This document shows positions 50,050-58,527 of a stretch of DNA of 64,000 nt, one piece after another (position 1 is the first letter of the stretch; each line of letters begins with the position of its first letter). Source of the stretch: Parablautia intestinalis (GTDB taxonomy: Bacteria; Bacillota; Clostridia; Lachnospirales; Lachnospiraceae); the NCBI GenBank assembly GCA_003612395.1, contig RAYQ01000005.1, positions 1-64,000 on the forward strand, given 5' to 3'. The notes under the pieces are model-generated. The model did not search any database. It had not been told where the DNA came from and saw only the letters and a list, made by a program, of their open reading frames with translations. A program made the position numbers and the translations under genes.

Positions 50050-50877
50050 TTATTTTTTCTTTACTTCTGTAGGCGTACATCCGAAATATTTTCGGAACAT
50101 GCGCCCAAAGTTATTATAATCCAGAAAGCCAACGGCCTCCGCTGCCTCCGTGGCCGTAAAGCCTTCTTTCTTTAAAAGCTTCATCGCCTTATTTAACCGA
50201 ATCTCTTTGATATACTGCAGCGGAGAAACCCCTGCGCTTTCCTTAAAAATATGGCAGAAGCGCCCTTCACTTAAATGCACCAGCTCCGCAAGCTCCTGAT
50301 TGGATATGACTTCCGTGTAATGGTTTTCAATATACTGGTAGACGGTATTAAGCCGCTCCAGCTTTTTGCGCCTTTTTAAAACATCTTCCTCCGAAAGCAT
50401 CTCCACCGCATCATTGCGGGCCAGATAAGTGACAAGCTTTAAAAGCTCTCCTTTACAGACCAGCTGATAGCCGATTTCCTTCCTCATATATTCTTCATGT
50501 ATGCGCAGCATGATTCTGGATATCTCATCATCACCGGAAATCAGCGGGCAAAAAATGATATTCTTGTCCGCAAATTCTCTGGAAAAATCCTCCATGTCAA
50601 AAATGGCCACCATGGTTTCCATTACCCCGCCCCTGCAATAACCCTCATGGAGCACATTGCTGTTTACAATCACAAGAGCGCCTTCGCCAGCCACCATCTC
50701 TTCCTGCTCTAACCTAAGAACCGTCTGGCCGCGCACCACATAATGAAGCTCAATCTGTTCATGCCAGTGTACGCCAAAATACTTTCCCTTGTTCTGACAT
50801 CTGTTAACCATCAGCTGGATCGGAAATTCCTTATCCTTCAATATTTTCTTTTCATAAAGTTCCAGTTTCCGTTCCAT
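50050..50877 (-). CDS. AraC-family regulator of the element cluster
   Basis: 275 residues from the ATG at 50877 (AAAAAAGGTACG); a TTG at 50895 has its site too close. The N-terminal cupin sensor (25-110) includes GVHWHEQIELHYVVRGQT. The C-terminal DNA-binding domain has NQELAELVHLSEGRFCHIFK and ATEAAEAVGFLDYNNFGRMF, ending FGCTPTEVKKK. It lies immediately upstream of, and in line with, the isomerase/oxidoreductase genes, so it probably activates them when a sugar or glycoside is present. It overlaps the end of the Uma2-fold reading region closely (15 bp gap). Confidence 0.9.
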   Translation of the reverse strand: MERKLELYEKKILKDKEFPIQLMVNRCQNKGKYFGVHWHEQIELHYVVRGQTVLRLEQEEMVAGEGALVIVNSNVLHEGYCRGGVMETMVAIFDMEDFSREFADKNIIFCPLISGDDEISRIMLRIHEEYMRKEIGYQLVCKGELLKLVTYLARNDAVEMLSEEDVLKRRKKLERLNTVYQYIENHYTEVISNQELAELVHLSEGRFCHIFKESAGVSPLQYIKEIRLNKAMKLLKKEGFTATEAAEAVGFLDYNNFGRMFRKYFGCTPTEVKKK

Positions 50878-50891
50878 TAACGTACCTTTTT

Positions 50892-51425
50892 TCAACCTAC
50901 TTTTATGGAAAACCCCTCATATATTCCGACCGGCACATCTTGGCCAAAGTTGTATTGCTCCACCGTGTCCGTTTCAAACCCATAAACTGAAACCATCTGT
51001 TTTTCCGGATCCACAATCCAGTACTCTCTGACACCTGCCATGCGGTATTTAAACAGCTTCGTCATATAATCTCTCGATTTGCTGCTTTGTGAAACGATTT
51101 CAATTATCCAGTCGGGGGCGCCATGACAGCCTTTTTCATCCAGTTTAGACCCGTCACAGATTACGGAAATATCCGGTTCCACATAATTGATATTATCATT
51201 GTTCAAAAATACGGCAAAGGGAGCCGCCAAAATCTGGCATTCTCCATGTTTACTGTCAATATAATTGGCAATTGCCTGATGTAATTTGCCGCTTATCCGC
51301 TGATGAGTCCAGCCTGGCGGAGACATGTAATATATCTCTCCGTCAATCAGTTCCGCACGCTCTCCATCCGGCAGGGCGTAAATATCCTCTATGGTATAAA
51401 TTTCTTCTTTTCTCAATGCATCCAT
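50892..51425 (-). CDS. Uma2-family PD-(D/E)XK endonuclease-fold protein
   Basis: 177 residues. The family start is TIEDIYALPDGERAELIDGE, followed by MSPPGWTHQRISGKLHQAIANYI. The nuclease-fold residues lie in YVEPDISVIC (about 87-96, the Asp) and PDWIIEIVSQSS (the Glu and the position of the Lys, about 112-123), then REYWIVDPE. Uma2 proteins are abundant in cyanobacteria and common in Firmicutes; their role is not established. It is nearest the right end of the element. Its leader has the palindrome shared with kdgK. Confidence 0.88.
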   Translation of the reverse strand: MDALRKEEIYTIEDIYALPDGERAELIDGEIYYMSPPGWTHQRISGKLHQAIANYIDSKHGECQILAAPFAVFLNNDNINYVEPDISVICDGSKLDEKGCHGAPDWIIEIVSQSSKSRDYMTKLFKYRMAGVREYWIVDPEKQMVSVYGFETDTVEQYNFGQDVPVGIYEGFSIKVG

Positions 51426-51430
51426 CTTTA

Positions 51431-51464
51431 CCTCATTTCTGCAGGGTAAACTTTGTTTACCTTT
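51431..51464 (-). repeat. Palindromic leader cassette before the Uma2-fold gene
   Basis: On the minus strand GTAAAC and GTTTAC flank AAA, followed by CCTGCAGAAATGAGG that supplies the ribosome binding site. The same organisation is found before kdgK (12453-12486) with compensating base changes in the arms. Confidence 0.75.
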
Positions 51465-51553
51465 ACATCATTTGCACGTAACGGATCTGCGTCAGGCAGC
51501 GCCTGCGATTTAATCTTATTATAGACAATATATGCGTCAAGTACAACCGTTTT

Positions 51554-51577
51554 CCATCAGCAGGTCATTCCCCCAGG
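51554..51577. other. Right attachment site of the element
   Basis: The core CCCCAGG (51571-51577) is preceded on the element side by CCATCAGCAGGTCATTC and followed on the host side by CCGCGTCAAAGC. Here the first half of the deacetylase gene runs out of frame-matching sequence: after WGN it continues DLLMENGCT and stops. Confidence 0.82.
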
Positions 51578-51845
51578 CCGCGTCAAAGCTTAGGGCAACT
51601 TTTTTCTCATCCGTCTCCACACAGTAAATTGGCAGTTCCCGCCCGTCCACGCTGTTGCTTACGATCACGCTTTCTCCTGCGGTCACAAGCACCCCCCGCA
51701 GCACTGCAAAAGCTGCCAGCGCAAATGCCCCATATTTAATTCCCAGAAGAACTCTCTGCCTTGCATACTCCTCTCCGCTTTGCCCTTCCTTCCTTGGAGG
51801 AAAGATTTTAACCATCTGCTTTACCTTTTCTATGTACTTTTTCAT
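51571..51845 (-). pseudogene. N-terminal part of interrupted PdaB-like deacetylase
   Basis: From the ATG at 51845 (AGAAGGAGGACTTC) the frame encodes a short cytoplasmic segment (1-34), one membrane anchor (about 36-56, YGAFALAAFAVLRGVLVTAG) and the start of the NodB domain: LPIYCVETDEKKVALSFDAA then WG. SFDAAWGN is motif 1 with the metal/catalytic Asp. The element begins exactly within this motif. As it stands the product would be a 102-residue anchored peptide ending DLLMENGCT. Excision would rejoin it to 38867-39447. Confidence 0.92.
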
Positions 51846-52061
51846 GAAGTCCTCCTTCTTACTATAGTTAACGATATTAAAAATTTCGTTTTCGACCTGC
51901 AAAAGCTTCCGTATATGACTTTGGCAGAAGGCGGAAACAAAATTTGTTATGTCGTTTACTATATAATGCCCGTCATAAATTTTGTTACATTTTATGACAG
52001 GGAAGTTTGGACATATGTCAGCCATATTTGATTTTATAAGATTTATTGCAATATCGCGCTG

Positions 52062-52658
52062 TTATGCCTCCTGACTTTTGATAATCTGCCTGATAGCTTC
52101 AAACATATAAGGCTTCAATTCCTCAATCTCCACCGGCTCGCCATATAAAATAGAACTGTAGCAGGTAGAGCTTACAAATTCCACAATCATAAATAAGAGC
52201 ACCTCCGGATTCTTAAAAGTCCGCGGTGAGTTTTCCAAAACCCTGTAAATATTATAAAAATCCACATCGGAATTATCTCCGGAGCTGATCAGTTCATTCT
52301 TAAAAATCCCCCAGCTTAAATTTTTCGAAATAAAATGCAGCAGGGACTTGTCCTCATGAAACTGTCCCAGCACATGGTCCACCAAAAAAATAATCCGATC
52401 CTCTAAATCCGTAAGCCCGGTTTTCGCAAGAGCCTCGTCCGCAGCAGTAAAAATAAGCGTTGCCTTGTGGGCAATCAACTTGTTGCGGATATCATATTTA
52501 TCTTTAAAATAAAGATAAAAAGTCCCCTTAGCCACCCCTGCGGCTTCCACAATATTATTAATAGTCGTCTTATGAATCCCCTGCGTGGTAAACAGCTCAA
52601 ACGCAGTATTCAAAAGCGCCTCACGCTTCTTTTTCTTATTCAAATCAATTTTTCCCAT
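52062..52658 (-). CDS. TetR-family repressor of the MMPL exporter
   Basis: 198 residues. N-terminal helix-turn-helix: REALLNTAFELFTTQGIHKT, TINNIVEAAGVAKGTFYLYF, KDKYDIRN. The ligand-binding part (70-198) is divergent. It is transcribed away from the MMPL gene with 332 bp between. The near-identical sites TGACCAATAGTCA and TGACTGATAGTCA (52908-52964) around the exporter promoter are its probable operators. Its leader contains the AAAGGAAGCATGGTTAT motif also seen before dapF. Confidence 0.9.
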   Translation of the reverse strand: MGKIDLNKKKKREALLNTAFELFTTQGIHKTTINNIVEAAGVAKGTFYLYFKDKYDIRNKLIAHKATLIFTAADEALAKTGLTDLEDRIIFLVDHVLGQFHEDKSLLHFISKNLSWGIFKNELISSGDNSDVDFYNIYRVLENSPRTFKNPEVLLFMIVEFVSSTCYSSILYGEPVEIEELKPYMFEAIRQIIKSQEA

Positions 52659-52672
52659 TTAAATAACCATGC

Positions 52673-52692
52673 TTCCTTTCCCAGCCTGCGAA
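52673..52692 (-). repeat. Short leader motif before the TetR gene
   Basis: On the minus strand, GCAGG-CTGGGAAAGGAAGCATGG, the 3' part of the leader cassette of dapF and ecfT. It encodes an ATG-GTT-ATT-TAA mini-frame that ends directly against the ATG of the repressor gene. A further copy is at 59921-59948. Confidence 0.6.
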
Positions 52693-52906
52693 TCTCTCCT
52701 CCCATCCGGCCCCGGCTGCATAAATCTTTTCGTCATCTAAACTCGAAAACCCGCGCTTTCAGCGCTCTATGCCCGATTTCATCGGGCGCTTTCTCGTTAA
52801 TGCCGCAGGAAAAGTAAATGTTGGCTTCGCCACCGCTTCCTTTTCCTTTGCGGCTATTATAAAATAAAGTGCTCTGTTTTTTAATACTTTTTTTATATTT
52901 TTATTA

Positions 52907-52964
52907 TTGACCAATAGTCATTTTTATGTATAATACAAAATATATAATAAATGACTGATAGTCA
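52907..52964 (+). promoter_or_regulatory. Exporter promoter with two TetR-type operators
   Basis: TTGACC (52907-52912), 16-bp spacer, TATAAT (52929-52934). The dyads TGACCAATAGTCA (52908-52920) and TGACTGATAGTCA (52952-52964) overlap the -35 and lie just past the -10, 44 bp apart, so bound repressors would bracket the promoter. Confidence 0.8.
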
Positions 52965-52990
52965 TATCCTAAAAGAAGGAAGTGTATTTT

Positions 52991-55081
52991 ATGGAAAAAT
53001 TCGGAAAAAAGGTAGTGCAGCTCAGAATACCCATTTTCATTTTGGGGCTGATTCTCCTACTCCCCTCTTTCATCGGCTACGTAAACACCAAAGTCAACTA
53101 CGACATCCTATCCTATCTGCCCGGGGACATTGAGACGATGATCGGGCAGGATATTCTGGTAGACGAGTTCGGCACAGGCGCCTTTTCCATGTTTGTGGTC
53201 CAGGGAATGGAACCTAAAGAAAGCGCCCGGCTGAAACAGGAGATCGAACAGATTGACCATGTGGAAAAAGTCATCTGGTACGATTCCGTTATGGATCTTT
53301 CCGTCCCGATGGAAATGATGCCGGATGAACTTTATAAAGCCTTTAACAGCGGGGACGCCACCATGATGGCGATCATATTTGATGAAACCACATCCGCGGA
53401 CGGGACCATGCAGGCCATAGAGAATATCCGGAAAGCGGCGGATAAGAACTGCTTTTTAAGCGGAATGTCAGCTGTTGTGACAGATACCAAAAATCTGTCG
53501 GAGGCGGAAGCTCCCATTTACGTGTGCATTGCAGTACTGCTCTCCTGCCTGGTTTTGTCCCTGACAATGGATTCCTTCCTTATTCCCTTTCTGTTTTTGC
53601 TCAGTATTGGGACGGCCATTGTCTATAATCTTGGCAGCAATATTTTTATGGGGCAGATATCCTATATTACCAAAGCGTTAAGCGCCGTGCTGCAGCTTGG
53701 CGTCACCATGGATTACTCCATTTTCCTGTGGCACAGCTATCAGGAAAACAGAGGGAAAATACCGGATAAGAAGGATGCCATGGCAAAGGCCATCAGCGAA
53801 ACCATCACCTCGGTGGTAAGCAGCTCCATGACCACAGTGGCAGGCTTTATTGCCCTGTGCTTTATGAGCTTTACCCTGGGGATGGATTTGGGAATTGTGA
53901 TGGCCAAAGGTGTTGTGTTTGGCGTAATCACATGCGTTACCCTACTCCCTTCCCTGATTTTGATCTTTGACAGGGCACTGGAAAAAACCAGACACAAAGC
54001 GCTGCTGCCCGACTTAAACGGCACAGGCGCCTTTATTGCAAAGCATTACAAGATATTTATGGCCTTGTTTGTCATTTTTTTGCTCCCGGCTATTTGGGGT
54101 TATCGGAATACAAAGGTTTACTATAATCTGGATGAAACCCTTCCTAAAGATCTTCCCAGTATCATAGCAAACAGTAAACTGGAGGAGTCCTTTGACATGA
54201 ACGCCACCCATATGCTTGTGCTTAGCGCGGATCTTCCCGCTAAAGATGTCCGGCACATGACGGATGAGATGAAGCACACAGAGGGCGTAAACTGGGTACT
54301 TGGGCTTAATGCTCTTAAGAGCGATTTTATCCCGGAAGATATGGTACCTCCCGATATGACCGAGTCCCTGGTAAGCGAAAACTGGCAGCTTCTGCTCATC
54401 GGTTCCCAGTACAAGGTGGCCTCTGATGAAGTTAATACTCAGTGTGAGGCCTTAAGCGCAATCTGTAAAAAATATGATAAAGCCGGTATGCTTGTGGGTG
54501 AAGCGCCCTGTACCAGGGATTTAATTGAAATCACGGATAAAGATTTTAATACCGTCAGCATTGTATCCATAGGGATTATTTTTATCATTATTTTACTGGT
54601 ATTCCGTTCCCTTTCCCTGCCGGTTATCCTGGTATCCGTCATAGAGATGGCCATTTTTGTAAATATGGGAATTCCTTATTACACCAAAACAGAAATTCCT
54701 TTTATTGCATCCGTGGTAATCGGCACGATCCAGTTAGGCGCCACCGTTGACTATGCTATTTTAATGACTACCAGATACAGGAAGCAGCGCTATGACGGCG
54801 TTGAAAAGATAACAGCTGTTGCGGATGCCTGCCAGAGCAGCATAAAATCCATTATGGTCAGCGCACTGTCCTTTTTTGCAGCGACCTTTGGCGTTGGCTT
54901 GTATTCCAATATTGATATGATCAGCTCCCTGTGCACCCTGATGGCCCGCGGAGCGCTGATCAGCATGGCGGCGGTTATTCTCATATTGCCTTCCATGTTT
55001 ATGGTATTTGATAAAATCATAATCAAACATACAAAAGAAAAAAGAAAGCTCACCCACATCATCCCAATGCCGTTAAGTTAA
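52991..55081 (+). CDS. MMPL/RND-family exporter
   Basis: 696 residues from the ATG at 52991 (GAAGGAAG). A twelve-helix membrane protein of the RND superfamily, Gram-positive MMPL branch, with two repeats. Each has one helix, an extracytoplasmic domain (about 40-165 and 390-520) and five helices. LQLGVTMDYSIFLWHSYQEN (about 240) and IQLGATVDYAILMTTRYRKQ (about 585) are the matching proton-relay segments (Asp-Tyr). It probably exports lipids, drugs or surface molecules by proton drive. Controlled by the divergent TetR gene and followed by a lipoprotein gene at 102 bp. Confidence 0.93.
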   Translation: MEKFGKKVVQLRIPIFILGLILLLPSFIGYVNTKVNYDILSYLPGDIETMIGQDILVDEFGTGAFSMFVVQGMEPKESARLKQEIEQIDHVEKVIWYDSVMDLSVPMEMMPDELYKAFNSGDATMMAIIFDETTSADGTMQAIENIRKAADKNCFLSGMSAVVTDTKNLSEAEAPIYVCIAVLLSCLVLSLTMDSFLIPFLFLLSIGTAIVYNLGSNIFMGQISYITKALSAVLQLGVTMDYSIFLWHSYQENRGKIPDKKDAMAKAISETITSVVSSSMTTVAGFIALCFMSFTLGMDLGIVMAKGVVFGVITCVTLLPSLILIFDRALEKTRHKALLPDLNGTGAFIAKHYKIFMALFVIFLLPAIWGYRNTKVYYNLDETLPKDLPSIIANSKLEESFDMNATHMLVLSADLPAKDVRHMTDEMKHTEGVNWVLGLNALKSDFIPEDMVPPDMTESLVSENWQLLLIGSQYKVASDEVNTQCEALSAICKKYDKAGMLVGEAPCTRDLIEITDKDFNTVSIVSIGIIFIIILLVFRSLSLPVILVSVIEMAIFVNMGIPYYTKTEIPFIASVVIGTIQLGATVDYAILMTTRYRKQRYDGVEKITAVADACQSSIKSIMVSALSFFAATFGVGLYSNIDMISSLCTLMARGALISMAAVILILPSMFMVFDKIIIKHTKEKRKLTHIIPMPLS

Positions 55082-55183
55082 TGGCTGCAGATATCCCGTT
55101 TATTGCTTTGGGAACAAAAAGACATAAAAATATATCTTGTAACGAAAAATATGACTGTAAAGCAGAAAGGTATGGTAATAGAT

Positions 55184-57868
55184 ATGAAGAAAAGTAAAAA
55201 AAACATAAAAAGAACTTTGTGTTTGATCTTAAGTGCATCCATGAGCCTTACACTTGCAGGCTGCGGCAAAGAGGAAACATCCCCGTCTGCCATCACGGAC
55301 AAAAATCAGGAGATCATTTTAGAGCAAGTACTGGGCGCCCAGGTAAACCCCTCTCACAGCAGTAAGGCCGGGAAAGAAGAAACCGTTTACGTGCTTGCAG
55401 ACGCAAAAGGCGGCGTAAATCAGGTTATTGTCAGCGACTGGCTAAAAAACAGCGGTGGAGGACAAAACCTTACAGACTGCTCTGATCTGACCGGCATCCG
55501 TAATATAAAAGGATACGAAACCTATGAGATGGACGAAAAGGGCAATATCATCTGGAATGCACAGGGGTCTGATATTTATTATCAGGGCACCACCAATAAA
55601 GAGCTTCCTGTTAAAGTTCAAATTTCCTATCAGCTGGACGGAAAGGAAATAGCCCCTGAGGAATTAGCCGGAAAAAGCGGCAGAGTGACCATCCGCATGG
55701 ACTATGAAAACAGCGAAACCAGGAAAGTGGATATCGGAGGAAAAGAGCAGGAAATCAAAGTGCCCTTTGCTATGATATCCGGCATGATACTGCCTCAGGA
55801 TACCTTTTCCAACATTGAAGTGACCAACGCAAGGCTTCTTTCCGAGGGCAACAACTCCGTCATAATCGGCGTAGCTTTCCCTGGACTTAAGGAAAGCATT
55901 GATGCGGAAGGCTTAAAAGAAAAATTGAAGGATAAACAGGATGATAAAGAGGGAATCGGGAATCCGGATGAGCTAAAAATTCCCGACTATATCGAAATCA
56001 CGGCGGATACAGAAAACTTTGAGCTGGGAATGACCATGACCGTGGCCATGAGCGACATTCTCTCCGATATTGAGCTGACAGATTCTTTTGATCTTTCAAG
56101 TCTCAATGATTCCATGGACGATTTGCAGGATGCCTCAAATCAGTTAAAGGATGGCGGCACAGAGCTCAAAGACGGTACTTTGAAGTTAAAGGACGGCAGC
56201 AGCGAGCTTCTCTCCGGAACACAGGAACTTTGGGACGGCACCGTAAAATTAAAAGACGGCACCCGGGAGCTTTCTGATAAGTCAGGTGATTTGGATGAAG
56301 GCGCCCGGAAACTGGATGAGGGGGCCCTGGCTCTTTACGAAGGAACCACTTCCCTGAAAGACGGCGTACAAAAACTAACCTCCGGAACAAACGCTTTGCA
56401 GGACGGTAGTCAAAAACTGGCGGAAGGGACAGGAAGTCTGGCGGTTGGCGCCAAAAATCTCAATGACGGAGCCCATCTTGTAAAGGACGGGGTAAATCAG
56501 GTTGCAGTGCAAATGAATACTTTAAAGGCCGGTATTGGCACACCGGTATCATCCCCTGCCGAATTTGATCCCTCTAACCCCACAACCCTGCTGCAGGTTT
56601 CTTACCTGCTAAACCAGTCCATGAAAGCTGTAAGCCAGTCAGAAGGACTCTCTGAGGCATATTATAATGGTATTCTGGCCAAATTAGAACAGCAGACTGC
56701 ACAGGCCCAGGCTGATTTGGACGCAGCACAGGCAAATCTTGCTTCGGCTAAGGGCCAGGCAGATTCGGCCAGGTCCTGTCTGGTTCAGGCCTGTCAGGCC
56801 GACACCCGGGAAGTAGAGGTCGTAACCGGCACCCATATGGAGGAGGAAAGCCATGAAGTAACCGTTGATGCACCCGTATATATGACAACAAAAGTGATAA
56901 CCGAAAGCATCGTCTCGTCAGAAGAGGAAGAAAGCGAAGATATCGTTGAACAGTCAACAGATGAAAACACGGAAACCTATACACAGTCTTATACGGAAAC
57001 TGTCACAACCCAGACAGAAGTTGTGGATACGGAAACAATTTCCGTACAAAGCGTAGACGTAGACAATATCCGGCAGAGTGTGGATGCCTATCAATCCGCC
57101 CTTGAGGACGTGGCCCTCTATGAGGCCCAGGTACAGGCATATGAAATGAAGGTTTCCTCTCTGCGGGATGATCTTGCCGCAGCCGAGGCTTTTAAACAAC
57201 AGCAGGAAGCCTTAGTCCAAAAATGGGGAACATCCATTTATTTAGGAGCTGTTATGGAGCAGAAACTTAGCGAAATCTCCGGTCAGTTAAATTCTCAGGA
57301 AAGCGCTGGCGGCATGGCAGCACTGGTAAAGGGCGCAGGCGATTTGGCAGACGGAACCCAGACCGCACTGGCAGGGGCAGCCGAATTAAACAGCGGCGCC
57401 AACGAATTAAAGAAAGGAATAGACACCTTAAGTGATGGAGCAGATGAACTGGCAGATGGCGCTGACAGTTTAAATGACGGCGCCGCAACCTTAAAAAATG
57501 GTACCGGAGAATTGAAAGACGGTACCGGAAAATTAGTGGAAGGCGTCACAACATTAAATGACGGCGCAGGGGAATTAAAGGATGGCGCTGATGCCTTGAA
57601 AGAAGGTGTACTTACTTTGGATGAAGGTGTTGGAGATCTGGACGAAGGCGCCCTTGCCCTGGTGGACGGCATTTTCCAATTTGATGAGGAAGGCATCAGT
57701 AAATTGACAGACCTTTTCGGAGATGATGTACAGGATGTGGTTGACCGGTTAGAAGCAGTATCAAATGCCGGAAAGGAATATAATACCTTCACCAGACTTC
57801 CTGAAAATGTGGATGGCAGTGTGAAATTCATTATCAAAACGGAGGCTGTAAAGTCAGAAACACCGTAA
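55184..57868 (+). CDS. Heptad-repeat lipoprotein partner of the MMPL exporter
   Basis: 894 residues from the ATG at 55184, chosen because it gives a clean signal peptide with lipobox LTLAGC (Cys 27). Two long blocks of x-x-x-Leu-x-x-Gly heptads (about 310-440 and 720-830; units such as LKDGTLK and LNDGAGE), as in YhgE/Pip-type membrane proteins. A coiled-coil stretch with an Asp/Glu/Thr-rich insertion (480-710) lies between. There are no C-terminal membrane helices. Probably a long extracytoplasmic rod working with the exporter. Function otherwise unknown. Confidence 0.8.
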   Translation: MKKSKKNIKRTLCLILSASMSLTLAGCGKEETSPSAITDKNQEIILEQVLGAQVNPSHSSKAGKEETVYVLADAKGGVNQVIVSDWLKNSGGGQNLTDCSDLTGIRNIKGYETYEMDEKGNIIWNAQGSDIYYQGTTNKELPVKVQISYQLDGKEIAPEELAGKSGRVTIRMDYENSETRKVDIGGKEQEIKVPFAMISGMILPQDTFSNIEVTNARLLSEGNNSVIIGVAFPGLKESIDAEGLKEKLKDKQDDKEGIGNPDELKIPDYIEITADTENFELGMTMTVAMSDILSDIELTDSFDLSSLNDSMDDLQDASNQLKDGGTELKDGTLKLKDGSSELLSGTQELWDGTVKLKDGTRELSDKSGDLDEGARKLDEGALALYEGTTSLKDGVQKLTSGTNALQDGSQKLAEGTGSLAVGAKNLNDGAHLVKDGVNQVAVQMNTLKAGIGTPVSSPAEFDPSNPTTLLQVSYLLNQSMKAVSQSEGLSEAYYNGILAKLEQQTAQAQADLDAAQANLASAKGQADSARSCLVQACQADTREVEVVTGTHMEEESHEVTVDAPVYMTTKVITESIVSSEEEESEDIVEQSTDENTETYTQSYTETVTTQTEVVDTETISVQSVDVDNIRQSVDAYQSALEDVALYEAQVQAYEMKVSSLRDDLAAAEAFKQQQEALVQKWGTSIYLGAVMEQKLSEISGQLNSQESAGGMAALVKGAGDLADGTQTALAGAAELNSGANELKKGIDTLSDGADELADGADSLNDGAATLKNGTGELKDGTGKLVEGVTTLNDGAGELKDGADALKEGVLTLDEGVGDLDEGALALVDGIFQFDEEGISKLTDLFGDDVQDVVDRLEAVSNAGKEYNTFTRLPENVDGSVKFIIKTEAVKSETP

Positions 57869-57952
57869 TAAACTGACGGTCATCATCCTTACAAAAAGGT
57901 CGGGCAAAGTATATTTTAGAAATCCGCTTACTATATTCAGGTAATCTAAATC

Positions 57953-58527
57953 TTAAGCATTACCCAGTAGATAAATTTCCGGAATATTAAATTCCAGTTC
58001 CTGATAAAGCGAATTTTCTTCCTCCAGGGCTTCAACTTTCAAGATGCCTTCTGAAAAGCTCTTAACCTTAGCGCCAGTCAGCACTTCCACACCGTTATAA
58101 GGGAGCAGGCGTCCCAGCATATCCTTGTTTGCGTGGCAGAGAGGTCCGTGTACCGCCATCAGCTTATCAAGAGCCTCCACAATCGTTCCCTTTTTGCCCT
58201 GCTGTGCCAGCCAGAGGGCGGTCTCGCAGCCTGCCACGCCGCCTGCAATCAAAACCCTTTTTGCCTGCAGGATCGGCTCATAGGCAGTTACCCGCTCTCT
58301 GGCAGCCTGGGGATTCACCCACAGTTGATCATGGAATACGCCTGCATATGCCCCATACAGCCTTCCTGGCAGGAAATGCAGGGACGAATCTCCTCATATT
58401 TTCCGGCCCGCAGCTTGTTTACATAATCAGGATCCGCCAAACCCAAAGGTCCCATGGGCGCTAAAGAAAACCTGTCTTTAATTATTACCGTTCCGATTTT
58501 AACCGGTGTAAATAAATTTTTCTATTT
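57953..58527 (-). pseudogene. Old-yellow-enzyme/2,4-dienoyl-CoA reductase remnant
   Basis: Reading on the minus strand: FTPVKIGTVIIKDRFSLAPM then GPLGLADP (the N-terminus of the FMN barrel) runs directly into DYVNKLRAGKYEEIRPCISC and QEGCMGHM (4Fe-4S cluster site), so about 300 residues of barrel are deleted. A frameshift follows near 58320. The rest, NPQAARERVTAYEPILQAK, RVLIAGGVAGCETALWLAQQ and the NIPEIYLLGNA end, is the FAD/NAD domain, also with parts missing. The first codons contain a TAG. It is not a functional enzyme. Confidence 0.8.

Larger units (their letters stand above)
39441..51577. mobile_element. Serine-recombinase element interrupting a PdaB-like gene
   Basis: 12,130 bp between direct copies of CCCCAGG at 39441-39447 and 51571-51577. 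The outer flanks are the two halves of one deacetylase gene; deletion at the core restores the frame through GAC GCG GCC TGG GGT AAC GAG. The recombinase gene ends 36 bp from the left core, as usual for large serine recombinase elements. Cargo: recombinase and coupled small gene, two LytTR regulators, toxin-antitoxin pair, acetyltransferase, three TIM-barrel isomerase-like and two Gfo/Idh/MocA genes, AraC regulator and Uma2-fold gene. No conjugation, phage structural or replication genes are seen. Most genes share the minus orientation of the host gene. Confidence 0.9.

Noticed and set aside
39441-51577. Prophage or conjugative transposon interpretation of the element
   Set aside because: No capsid, tail, lysis, relaxase, coupling protein or type IV secretion gene is present in the 12 kb.
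39441-51577. Group II intron or transposon insertion as the cause of the gene split
   Set aside because: No reverse transcriptase or DDE transposase, no terminal inverted repeats, and the 7-bp shared core plus recombinase position fit site-specific recombination better.
57295-57837. A 180-codon minus-strand frame opposite the heptad lipoprotein
   Set aside because: Its Ser/Pro/Phe repeat pattern is the mirror of the Leu-Gly heptads on the plus strand; no ribosome binding site.
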